Source: Datisca glomerata
Lineage: Eukaryota > Streptophyta > Magnoliopsida > Cucurbitales > Datiscaceae
Direction of reading: 5' to 3'
Assembly (NCBI GenBank): GCA_003255025.1
Contig: QANY01006190.1
Location: 844,317 to 908,316, forward strand
Length of the DNA stretch: 64,000 nt
The notes below the pieces were generated by a model. That model did not search any database, was not told the origin of the DNA, and saw nothing but the letters and a program-made list of their open reading frames with translations. Below, one piece after another: positions 1 through 10,201 of the stretch (within the stretch, counting starts at the first letter, position 1; each line of letters starts with the position of its first letter). Both the position numbers and the translations under genes were made by a program.

Positions 1-1200
1 GAGTGTAAAATAAAATATAAAGGGTTTAAAATAAAATGAACAATATTTTAACATATAAATAAAGAAAGAGTAAGAGACGAAAATAGACAGAAAAGAAAGT
101 TATGTTTTACAATATATTAAATTTAAAATGGTATAAAATCATATTTTTTATTGCCAAAACCCGTAAGGTTTAAATTTCTTAAAACTAAAACTCACTCGAT
201 TAATTGGTTGCATCTCCAATAAATGAGTTATTATAATTCATCTTCTTGATATGATTATACTATAATTTTTTATGTGCGTATCTATTTTCATACTTATAAA
301 TAGCATTACATACACACACACAGATATATATATCTAGTCGAAAAGCACGCGCTATGCATATGTTGAAGATTTTTAAAATTATACAATAAATTAATTATTA
401 ACACTGAAAAATAAATACATTAACTTTTAAAATGTTGTAAAGTTAAAATAAAAGAAAATAATAATGATAGTTTCTTATATTTACAATTAAATTATTGCAA
501 ATAAAATGAAAATTATTACATTTATTATAAAACTAAAAAAACCTAAACAATAACATGATCCTTTACAATTCTAATAACATAATAATATAAAATATTAACT
601 TTATAAAGTATTAGTAAAAGAATAATTAGTGAATAAAATTATAAATCATTGTTTTGAGGGAGGGAAAGCGTGGTTGACAAGCCACTTCGAGGAGGCGACT
701 GGCCTGGTCGGGAAGATATTACCGGAGAGCTTCAGTCTCTATGTGAATCTCTTTCTATGTTAGCTAGCGGGATGGTAGTCCCGCTACGACCTCTGACCGT
801 CCGTCTCGTCTCATCTGGATTTGGCTATACTTTTATGTAGCCAGCTTAACATGAGAGTTTTTAGAAAAAGGCTAAAAAGGCACTCTTCAGTCAGCTCGAC
901 CCCTTTCTTCCTATTCCGCTTTGCCGCCTATTAAGAGAAGAGGTCCCGTTCAGGCAATGAATTAAATATAAGAAATCTTAATCTTATACTATATTTAGTG
1001 ATGCTTAAATGATAAAAAGGAAAATCAAAAGTTTTTCCCCATTAAGTCCATTTTAATATAGTAGATATATATATATATATATATAAATTATGTATATGTC
1101 TATAATGTATCCCCGTATCCTACTTTTAAAAAAAAATTACATGTTGGCGTGTCAATATCGTATCATACCCGTGTCACGTGTTGGTGCGGGTGTTTCTTAG
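1..1200. mobile_element. TIR DNA element, copy 1 (left end outside window)
   Basis: Bases 1-320 and about 1060-1200 align with 43215-43520 and 43560-43670, so this is a second copy of that dispersed element. Its right end reads GTTGGTGCGGGTGTTTCTTAG, whose reverse complement starts CTAAGAAACACC, the same terminus as copy 2. About 740 bp between 320 and 1060 have no counterpart in copy 2 and look like a later insertion. The element ends 140 bp before a subtilase exon, so it probably sits in that gene's preceding intron. Class is uncertain (hAT- or MULE-like). Confidence 0.6.
648..958. other. GC-rich organelle-like insert (putative mitochondrial DNA)
   Basis: About 310 bp with clearly higher GC than the AT-rich flanks and sharp edges on both sides. 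It lies inside the stretch missing from the other copy of the surrounding repeat. The texture (GGGATGGTAGTCCCGCTACG and similar) resembles plant mitochondrial intergenic DNA, but I recognise no gene. The mitochondrial origin is inference from composition only. Confidence 0.4.
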
Positions 1201-1339
1201 TTGAAAACATTGCTTTTGAGTTGTCCCATTTTAGCTGGGCTTCTTTAATGGATTCTTCAGTTATGATATTAATTTAGAAATATGCACATATAATAGAGGT
1301 GGTTGAACTAATTCTTCTGTTTACACCCTCTTACTGCAG

Positions 1340-1890
1340 CAATTCAGTACAATAACCTGAGGAAATTTATGACAAACAGCACAAATTACCCTGCAAATCC
1401 ACATGAGATGGGGGTTGGAGAAATAAGCCCTCTCAAAGCTCTTGATCCAGGATTAGTTTTCGAAACTACTATTACAGATCATCTCAGATTCCTTTGCTAC
1501 TACGGTTACCCAAAGAAGATCATAAAGTCATTGTCAAGCAGAAACTTCAACTGCCCAAAAATTTCCAAAGATGAGCTTATCTCTAATCTTAATTATCCAT
1601 CCATCTCGATAAGCAAACTCGATCGACATCAACCCGCGAAAATACTCGAAAGAACTGTCACAAACGTCGGAAATCCAAACTCGACATACGTTGCTAAGGT
1701 GCATTCTCCAATGGGTTTAGCAGTGAAAGTGTTCCCAAGTAAGCTAGTCTTTTCTCAAGGTGTGACAAAGATTTCCTTCAAAGTTTCATTCTATGGCAAA
1801 GTGGCTAACAGTGGCTACAATTTTGGATCTATAACATGGGTTGATGGTACACATTCAGTACGTACAGTTTTTGCAGTAAATGTAGAATAG
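1340..1890 (+). CDS. Subtilisin-like protease (subtilase), last exon
   Basis: The exon opens after a CTGCAG acceptor (ends 1339) and reads IQYNNLRKFMTNSTNYPANP, then EMGVGEISPLKALDPGLVF, ending at TAG 1888-1890. This is the segment downstream of the catalytic Ser of plant S8 subtilases, followed by the C-terminal fibronectin-III-like domain (LNYPSISI, RTVTNVG, then the beta-rich end). Plant subtilases are secreted, glycosylated serine proteases of the cell wall. The Asp, His and Ser triad, the signal peptide and the propeptide must lie in exons left of the window. The exon itself is open with no stops. The TIR element at 1-1200 lies directly upstream, presumably in the intron. Whether the whole gene is intact cannot be judged here. 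Confidence 0.85.
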
Positions 1891-2850
1891 TTTGATTCTG
1901 ATCTCTCATCCAATACAACCTTCTCTTTTTTCAAGAAGGGAAACAATAAAAATAAAGGATAAATATGCAAATTTGTCTAAAACATGTTGTTTTGTTTATG
2001 CATAGTATGGTTTTCTCTGTAAGCTTTTCATAAGGTTTCAAGCTCATCTTCTTCGAGATTCTAATCTCTAATCTCTAATCTAATCTAATATATTAAAAGG
2101 AATGATCAGATAAACTTTTGTTTTCCAGATTTACCCTTCTACTAAGACTATTAACCTTGAAATACCCCTCTAATTGGCGGATGTCAGAATTTAATTTATT
2201 AATACTTATGTACAAAAAATTCTTATTATTTCAAATGGGTTCAATAGTTTCACTTAATATACGTGTCATCCTCAATAGACACAATCTACTCTTCGATAAC
2301 TGTTGAGGGGAATCACAACACTTCATTTCATCTCTTCAATTTGAATCAAAAAACTGTAATGCTAAATGGATGTAATACACTTGAATCAGCAAAAAATTAA
2401 TACATTAAATACACTTGAATTAGCAAACATGTATTATTATAAACTAATATGACTGTTGTACCTGCAATGTATCAACAGAAAATTTTATAATACAAGTGAG
2501 AATTCGTTTTTTTTTCCAACGATTACACATTTCTCCTTTCATGCAGTATCATCTCTTTGAATATTGATGATACAGATCACACTGCTTGTGCTCATAGATC
2601 ACACATTCAGTTAAAATTTGGTCAATAATACGCGATACGTAAAAATTCAGATACAAATTTTAAACGAGTATTATATGTTTTCGTTTGAAAAATTTGACCC
2701 AAAAAATACGGTCATAACAATATATATTAATATAACAATATATTATGAATATGACAATACAAAATCATTCTAAAAATTCTTAGAATATATTGATAAAGAA
2801 TATTCAATTAATTTCCACCTATAAATAATTGATGAAGCATGTCATCATTG
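1891..2850. other. Intergenic, no gene recognised
   Basis: AT-rich 3' flank of the subtilase. Only short simple repeats (TCTAATC near 2060-2090, AATATAT near 2720) and unsupported short reading frames are visible. Confidence 0.5.
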
Positions 2851-2854
2851 TATA

Positions 2855-2863
2855 TATATAAAA
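2855..2863 (+). promoter_or_regulatory. Possible TATA box upstream of RPA1-like gene
   Basis: A TATATATAAAAG string lies about 350 bp before the first recognisable RPA1-like exon. A 69-codon reading frame at 2919-3128 follows, but it does not resemble RPA. Position is suggestive only. Confidence 0.25.
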
Positions 2864-3214
2864 GCAGAGGTGGCTGGAAATCTACAAGTATAAATGAAGC
2901 CCTTCTTTTTTCTTTCAAATGGCTAAAATCATATGTAAAAAAAGTCGGATGTTGAAACTGTTCTTACAGTTTCAAGTCCACACCAGTGAGTTTTTAGTTT
3001 CAGATTCAAAGCATTTTTTCGGTGTATTCTATTCCTGCAGTCATCAAGCTTTTATGGATTCTCCTTTTTCTTTAGATCACCTCCACTGGAATTACAACCA
3101 TCCTTGGGTCACTAATTTGAACGTGTAAATCAGGCCTGGAGAAAGGCATATGAGGTTCAAATCAATCGTATTCATTGTACTAAATATTTATACAAATAAA
3201 ACTCATTCTAACAG

Positions 3215-3700
3215 GGTCAAAGAATTCAATGCGCATTGTACAATGAAACTATTGAAAAATTTGAAACTCTTATTGAAAAAGGAAGATCTTATGTCATTAA
3301 GAATGGAAACATACGACCGGGTAATCCGAACAATCTCAACGTGCATGAGAAAATCGAATTGTCACTTACGTGGAACAATCAGGTAGATCTTATTAAAGAA
3401 ATGACAGATTCAGAATTAAAGAAATATAACTTTGTAGATTTTGACAATGTCAATGACTACATCAATTTAAAGAAAGTCATAGGTAAACAATCTAAAATAC
3501 TCATATTTTATATTTTGATGTGGGCAGTTATGATATTATATTATTTTTTGATATTGAATTTATACTGATGATTTTCTTTACTAGGCGTTTAGCTTAGTCA
3601 CCATAAATGCACATAAATCCAACATAAGAAATAAGGTTATGCAATATACTTCTAGGCCAAAAACATCGTAATTGGTTCAACCCATTGATGAGGATATTAT
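3215..3700 (+). pseudogene. RPA1-like ssDNA-binding protein, 5' fragment (OB fold A to start of B)
   Basis: After an AACAG acceptor at 3214, an exon (3215-3482) reads GQRIQCALYNETIEKFETLI, then KGRSYVIKNG and FVDFDNVNDYINLKKVIG, ending at a GTAAAC donor. This matches the first DNA-binding OB fold (DBD-A) of replication protein A 70-kDa subunits. A second acceptor (CTAG at 3584) precedes SLVTINAHKSNIRNKV, which fits the start of DBD-B but needs a frame change. RPA70 binds single-stranded DNA in replication, repair and recombination. Matching DBD-B and DBD-C exons lie at 17669-18963, beyond a 13.5-kb MULE. Upstream exons are not recognised. Plants have many RPA1-like paralogues and some ride in Helitrons, so this may be a divergent or relic copy. 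Confidence 0.7.
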
Positions 3701-4029
3701 TTATCTTTAATGATAATCATTTTTTATGTACTGAATTGGAATTTTTGCTTCTTTGACTTTAGGCATAAAATTACTACTGTTTTTTTCCTTCGAATGAATT
3801 TATTGATCTACAATCTAAACAAGCAAATGTTTATACTATAATAGAATTTCATACACCGACTATATTTTAACTTATTGTAGATATTTTTGGTGCTGTAATA
3901 AGTTTAAAACCTGCCTTCAACATCCATGCACATGGGAAAGGAAAAAAAAGAAAAAGAGATGTCTTGCTTCTAGACATTCGGTAACTACATGATACCTATT
4001 TATTTATGTTCCGTACTACGTAATTCACA

Positions 4030-4038
4030 TGGATACTT
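4030..4038. repeat. Left target-site duplication of the MULE (TGGATACTT)
   Basis: The 9-bp TGGATACTT is repeated exactly at 17593-17601, on the other side of the element. Nine bases is the duplication length typical of Mutator-like transposons. Confidence 0.75.
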
Positions 4039-4039
4039 T

Positions 4040-4115
4040 GGTCCCTCTCCAATGTCGAGAAAATTTTTCCCGGCATTGATGCTGGGATTGATCCTGGCCG
4101 TTGGATCTCGCTAGG
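4040..4115 (+). repeat. MULE left terminal inverted repeat
   Basis: Contains GGTCCCTCTCCAATGTCGAG, then CCCGGCATTGATGCTGGGA and the GGATCTCGCTAGG end. A near copy in the same orientation lies at 5102-5176. The 131-bp derivative at 19047 carries related ends. The ATGTCG...CGGCAT core is itself nearly palindromic. Confidence 0.65.
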
Positions 4116-4189
4116 ACAATTCCAACTGTTAATTTAACTTTTTCCCAATTTTCTTTACAACCAGTTCAACCGGTAATCCAAACCTACAA

Positions 4190-4480
4190 TCTCCTTTAAT
4201 TTTCTCTCTCTTATTCTTTGAACAAAATAGGTTCTCTCTTTCTTTGAACAAAACACTCTCAGGCGACTCCACCGCTGCAAGCTTCTTCTCTCAGTTGAAC
4301 AAAATCGAGGCACGCTATCTACAGCTCAGGCGACTCTACCACAGCTGCAAGGCACATACACAGTAGCTTCCCCCATCGACTTCGATCGAGCTCTATTCTC
4401 TAAGCTTTTCTCGCGATTTAGTGTTTTGGTTCAGTAAGTTTGCGAATCCTTCAAGTTCAACGATACTCAGGTATGATCGA
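4190..4480 (+). other. CT-rich leader-like segment inside MULE left end
   Basis: Looks like a 5' untranslated leader: CT-rich, with two tandem copies of a module holding TTGAACAAAA and CAGGCGACTC(C/T)ACC, followed by CTCAGGTATG, a plausible splice donor. No coding frame is recognised. It could be the transcription start of the plus-strand ULP gene or a captured leader. Confidence 0.35.
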
Positions 4481-5101
4481 TCTGTCTACCCTAGAACGTT
4501 TTTCTTCCTTTTGTTGGAGAAGTTTCGGGATTTGAATGTTTTTGATTTAGGATTTGAAAGTTTCAGGATTTGAATATTTCTGATCTGTATACCAAGATAT
4601 TGGTTAATCCTGCCATTTTGTCTCAATTTCTCAGGAGGGTTAAGATAGTGCACAACATTAATAAGTTGACATTTGTGCGTAAATGTTAAATGCTTTAGAT
4701 CATTGTTTTACTTCTTTTCATAATAGGAGAAAAGATTTTGGTGTTATAATTAATATATAGAAAGATGAAAGCTACAAGGTATGTTCTTTAGATAATTCTC
4801 ATTTATTTTTTATCTCCTACGTACAATGTAATAAGTCTTAGATGGATTACACCACTTATCTTGTATGTCTAGATTTTGAAAGACAGTCCTCAAGGACCTA
4901 CTTTGGTGACCGTTAGACGTCAAAATTTGAAGAGTGAGATTTTTAATGCAAAATTTACTTCTGGAGACAACATGAAGACCATTGTGAGTAGGATGTGTAT
5001 TTTTTAAGATATTGATCAACTAAAGCTATCACAATCTGATTAATAGAACAAAAAAATGTTGCTTCTTGGTCATACTTCATCTTTTAATTATAAATTTTAT
5101 G

Positions 5102-5176
5102 AGTCACTCTTCAATGCTGTGAAAATTTTCCCCAGTATTGATGCTGGGATTAATCCTGGCTGTAGGATCTGGCTAG
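5102..5176 (+). repeat. Second, internal copy of the MULE left terminus
   Basis: AGTCACTCTTCAATGCTGTG and the following bases align with 4040-4115 over about 75 bp in the same orientation, with roughly 80% matching by eye. No 9-bp duplication is evident next to it, so it is a repeated terminus, not an independent element end. Confidence 0.6.
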
Positions 5177-6179
5177 GTTAATCCCAGCCAATAAATGACT
5201 TAGATAGACCCTCTCTCTCCAATATCAATGTTTTCTTCTACTTTTTTGTTCACATATGTCGAAGCTTACACAGTTTTAATGATTGATAATGTTGACTCCC
5301 ATTGGATTTAGAGAGTGGGGACTTTGTCGGCATTGAACAAATTTCCTTGAAATTTTACTCAGGAAGATCTTAACACTATTATGGTTTCATGATCATCTAA
5401 TATGTTACACAATCTTTAGTTTTTTGGTTGACAATGTAATGTTTGGTTGTAATCTGGATAGTCGGTGCTGAAATATTATCTTTTTTTATCGACAATGAGA
5501 TTTAAGAGTTACTCATCCTTTATGTGCATGATCTTTTCCCCTCACTTTTATGTGATGCATCTCGTTTTTATTAATTTAATTCTTTTCCTGTACCTTATTA
5601 GTTAAGTTGTTTAGTTTCCAAGTGTTTTCCATTTATGAAAGTATCTAATAGCTAGTTTTACTTATTTTCTTTAAAATACATTGGTATGCCATTAATTTAA
5701 TGGTACATAGGACCTTAGCATTCTTAGTAGATGATGCTCAATCCATTATAAATTAGTATCATGGATAATCATGATAAGAAGACATTGTCATATGTATAAA
5801 TTTGTTTATAATAAAATATATTTCAAATTGCTAACACAAATGTGACTGTGGAGAATGCACAAAAGGGTTTATTTGTATACTTGTAAGTAATTAATGAGTT
5901 CATCAATTTAATGTTACATATTTTCATATAAATTGTTGCAATGTTAATGTGGTTGTTTAAAATTAAAACAATGCGAAAGAATGTGCTAAAATGAGGGCGG
6001 CAGATGAAAAAACTAGTGGTAATGAAGTAAGTATGTTTAAACAAACATTACATTATAACATGAAATTAATAAATTTTGATTGTAATTTAAGTGAGTTTGT
6101 GAAATAGTATGACGAAGTGGAATAGTATGACGAAGGAAGCGAAACTCAATTATTTAAAAAAATAAAATCCATGTCATTG

Positions 6180-7709
6180 AAAGCGGAACGGAACAACCTG
6201 GTCCTAGTCATCTGAGAAGGTCTGCCTTTAAATATAAGTTGCTCACACACTGTACACCGGAGAAATTTATGAATTTTGTTGCAAATTTTAATGAGGGGAA
6301 GATGAGTGCGGTAGTGGAGATGGGATTTGGAGGGTTGTTGGATATTAAATGCTGCAAGCTGAAGTGGAACTTCTTACAACAACAATTAGGTTGCTTCGAT
6401 CCAGCCACCTGCATGTTGAATGTCCATAGGTCGACATTCAAAGTCACTGCAAATGATATGACTTTTATACTGAGCATCTTTGACGGTGGGCAGGAGATCA
6501 AATTCGATGGTCATGTGAATGAGATAAAAGATCTAAAGGCGGAGTGGGTGAATGTCAAAGGTAATATTTCGGTAAATGCCTGGTTAAAATTCTTGATTGA
6601 GGAGTCTGACGATGACTATTAGTGGCAAGCCTTTGTGTTGTACACTATCGGGGTTTTGTTATCTCCTCGATCAAAATCAATCGTCAGTCATTCATGGTTA
6701 TACGCTGTGAAGTCACCCGCGACCATCCAACAGAAGAATTGGGCTTCTGCTTGTTTTAAAGATTTTGTGGATGGTGTCGCGAGGTATAAAAACCACCACA
6801 ATAACATTATTGGATGCTTGTTATTTATACATGTAATATATTTAGTTTACATTGATATTACTTTTGCATTATAACATACCTATATTTGCTAATAAGTTCA
6901 TTTCGATGCAGCTGTTTTATCTAGAAAAGTTGGCATGCGCTGCCAACTATGTTGACTTGAACCATTCTGCGCTGCTAAGGTGGAACAACAGGGCCATTGC
7001 AAAAATGATTTATTTTTTAATATCAAGGGGAGGAGAAGCTTCGCCTAAACGCTGTGCGGTAAGCATTTTAGAATATTGCAAATTTGGTTGGTCATATTAC
7101 TATTGATTATTTATTACTAATTCACATATATTTGTATTATGTAGATCGATAAAATCGAGCACGCCGTTCTGGGAGACCTCGAGGTTTGGGAGGACTGCGA
7201 GCGTAAGCACGTTCATGAGGATGTGTGTAGATCTACCTGAAGAGCAAGCCGTCGGGCTAGGTGCTTTAAGTGCATAAGTGATCGCTCTTCAGACAAAGTC
7301 CAGCTCCATGTGAGCGGCTCTTCGGGTGGAGTCTAGCTCCATGAGGGAGGATATTTCACAATTATGGCTGTGCAGAGAAAGATTATGGCCGTCCAAGAAC
7401 AGATGTGCACAACTTTGGCGAGTCTTTTGGCACGAGACACTGGTAAGTCTAGAGCCTAAGACGCTGAGCCATAATCACCCCGATTGAAGGTAAAACATGA
7501 GGAGGTTTTGATGAGGATATGTGTCCCCCCGTGAAGAAGAGCTATCGGTCTCTTCATCACCTTTATATAAATGTAATAAGGATGAAAGATGCATTCAGCT
7601 GGGTGCTTCAGACAATGTATTCTCTGACCTGATATTGGTCAGGAAACCATCTATGAGTGGAACAACTAAAGGACGTCAAAAGGTAAAATTTTTTAATTCG
7701 TATTTCATT

Positions 7710-7741
<32 letters not shown>

Positions 7742-9007
7742 AAACATGTATAATCTAACTATTAATCTAACACCTTACTTGAGGATGTGTGTTGATAGAG
7801 CAAACGAGTTTTGTCTGAGTCTACCGAAAGCAAATTTTCGATGCAGTTGCGCAACACTCGGGAGATGATAGATGATCCTTTACTCAGTTCATCCTATTTG
7901 AAGGGTAAACCGACCACTAAATACGACAAGACGATATTTAAAGTGGGTCCATACACGTTGCAGGACCCGCTAGAAGTGAAAGATGAGCGTTTAATGGAGT
8001 ATATTTTTGAGAAAAGATTAGAAGATATGTAGTAGTCACACTAATCTAACAAAATTTGACACTCCATCACTTCCAAATTTTGATTACGTTTGTCTTTTAT
8101 TTATCTTTTGCAGTTAGATTCTCGTTAGACATTCTGGCCTCCATGCTAAACGGAGAGAGCTAAAGAATCTCAGTCTAGAAAATTGGCTTGGCTCTAACCT
8201 TATAGACTTATTTGTTAGCACTTTGACCTGAGAGGCCCATTGTGCGTCGATGAGCAACTATTTCTGGCCCACGTTCTTTGTTGTGAGTATCTACTACTCA
8301 GTAACCTTTTCGTTTTAGGTTTGTATGTACATTGTATATTTTGTTTTTATTGTGCCACTTGAGAGTCAATGTGTTTCATAATTAGTAGAGCTTCCTAATT
8401 TTGTAAGCAAACACAAGATCGTGGATAGATACGTGTCAACGCTTGAGCTAGAAACAAAGGTAAACAAATTTAAGGTAGTTAAGATAATAAATTTTGACTT
8501 AGTATGATTGTGTTAATGTATTGTGTAATCTAGATATGTATTTTGGTACACGATGGTCGAAATCATTAGTTTATGGCCAAGATCTCCATCATAAATGAGG
8601 AAGTCATCGTATGTGACACCTTGCTAGATGACCGACTTAACGCGGACAGACCGAAAAGGTAAAAAAGATTATATGTTCTAAACTCTCATCATGATCTATA
8701 GCATGTATGATTTTGATTCTAATTACCTTTTTATATCTTGTGAATGAAATTATACTTATAAGGTATAGATTTGATATTTGGGCCTAAGCTCATAGATTTG
8801 TTGCCTCCGCCAAGAACCTTATCTTCATTCAAAATTTCAAAGCCGCTAGTCTCCTAATCAAGTGGGTAAGTTCACTGATCGTGAATTTGATTATTCACCA
8901 TTAAATGATGCACTTATTATTACGTTTGCAGGAGTGTTTGTGGTGTGTGAGTCTTGAGATATATGGATGACATCATGGCAGAAATTGTTTGCGACTTTCG
9001 TTCCCAG
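6180..9007 (+). pseudogene. MULE-borne ULP1-type cysteine protease (C48 family), broken
   Basis: Exon 1 begins near the reading CTPEKFMNFVANFNEGK and continues through VVEMGFGGLLDI and CMLNVHRSTFKVTANDM, the N-terminal region typical of transposon ULP genes. An in-frame TAG at 6620-6622 interrupts it before WQAFVLYTIGVLLSPRSKSI. Introns follow the donor near 6834, the acceptor CGATGCAG (exon LFYLEKLACAANYVDLNHSA) and further boundaries at 7059 and 7144. The protease core is at 8560-9007: catalytic His in CAT 8563-8565 followed by TAG where Trp is usual, then MAKISIINEEVIVCDT with the Asp. The Cys box is SVCGV, stop, VLRYMDDIM (Cys codon 8939-8941, TGA 8948-8950). ULP1 proteases remove SUMO. 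The triad codons survive but several stops make this copy nonfunctional. Confidence 0.75.
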
Positions 9008-9333
9008 GTAATATGTCAGACATTGTTTACATTTTGTTAAACTTGAGAGCTTTGTTTTTTATTTGTTATAGTTTCCAGTTCTTTTAGTTTTATAATTGAG
9101 AATTTTTTATTGCTTTGGATTTGCTCATTTGAGGTTGTCATTACTTGTTATTTGTTATGGTGTAATGATAATTTGGTGAATGTTCAAACCTTACAGCTTA
9201 TTTTCTGTTTTGTTTTAGTTTGGAGTTATGCTACTTTTAGTTATGTAATTAAGAATTTTCTGATTGTTATGAATTTGCTCGTTTATGGCTGCCATTGTTG
9301 AATTTGTTGACGTTTATGGTAGTTTGTTGAATA

Positions 9334-9819
9334 TTGGGAATATTTTTACAGGTGTATAAATTGCATAATCTTCATAGTAGTATTTTGTTGAAGATCGTCA
9401 ACCATCCTTCGAACGACATGTATGATACATTACATGATAATGTTGATCAATTTTATAGTATGAACTCATCTATCTCAGAGGCACGACTACCACTAAAGAT
9501 GAGTCATACTTTAAAGCAAAGGTTTCAGAAGAGGAAAAACAATGAAGAGATAAATAATTTTGTACACATTATTGTGAATGTGTCCTATTTTTTGATGTTC
9601 TTCTTCAAACATCGCCTATTTTCCATTTTTGAGAAATTCGACGAGTTAGAGATTATTGAGGAAGACAATTATGATGATGCAATAAATTTTGAAGCAGATT
9701 CAAGAGGGATATCTTCGAACGCTTTGAATTTTATTGCCACGTCGTTACTGTCTTGTTCAATATCCTCTAGCTTATCGAATTTCTCAAAAATGGAAAATGG
9801 GTCTTCATTTTGTATATGA
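9334..9819 (+). CDS. Unrecognised 161-codon reading frame overlapping a hairpin
   Basis: Open frame downstream of the ULP Cys box, inside the MULE. I recognise no domain. Residues around 97-122 (FSIFEKFDELEIIEEDN) belong to the 5' arm of a long inverted duplication whose 3' arm forms the end of the same frame. The apparent C-terminus is therefore probably the antisense of the duplicated segment. It may be the distal part of the ULP gene or noncoding. Translation is doubtful. Confidence 0.3.
   Translation: MGIFLQVYKLHNLHSSILLKIVNHPSNDMYDTLHDNVDQFYSMNSSISEARLPLKMSHTLKQRFQKRKNNEEINNFVHIIVNVSYFLMFFFKHRLFSIFEKFDELEIIEEDNYDDAINFEADSRGISSNALNFIATSLLSCSISSSLSNFSKMENGSSFCI
9619..9797. repeat. Inverted duplication forming a 77-bp-arm hairpin
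   Basis: Arms 9619-9695 and 9721-9797 are reverse complements without gaps, 61 of 77 positions matching by my count, including 23 perfect pairs at the stem base (TTTTCCATTTTTGAGAAATT on the 5' arm). The loop is 25 nt. Each arm is readable as the same peptide when read outward-in (FEKFDELE and FEKFDKLE), so this is an inverted copy of coding DNA. Transcribed, it would fold like a young plant miRNA or siRNA hairpin. Confidence 0.8.
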
Positions 9820-10120
9820 TTATTGTGTATAGTGTATAGTGAAGATAAATAGATTTTTATAAGTTTTGTAAGTTATTGTGTACAAGGATGATAAATAGAT
9901 TTTATATATTATTGTGTACAACTATAAATAAAAGAGGTTTTTTTGTAAGTTATCGTGTACAATGATGATAAATAGATGTTGCAGAATTATTGTGTACATG
10001 TATAAATAAGCAGATTTTTGAAGTTGTTATGTACAATGATCATCTTCAGATTTTTAGAAATTATTGTATACAATTATAAATTAGCAGATTTTTAAAGGGT
10101 AAATTGTGTACATATTCGTA
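9820..10120. repeat. Degenerate tandem repeat (GTGTACAATGATAAATAGATTT-like)
   Basis: Five to six diverged units of about 50-60 bp, each with a (T)GTGTACAA...ATAAAT...AGATTTTT pattern, lie between the plus-strand ULP region and the minus-strand transposase, in the MULE's convergent-gene spacer. Confidence 0.5.
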
Positions 10121-10201
10121 TACTAACATTCCCAAAAAATTATGAAAACAAGTTAATACCAAAATGTACATTTACTGCGGCGAGGGATACAAAATATTAT
10201 A

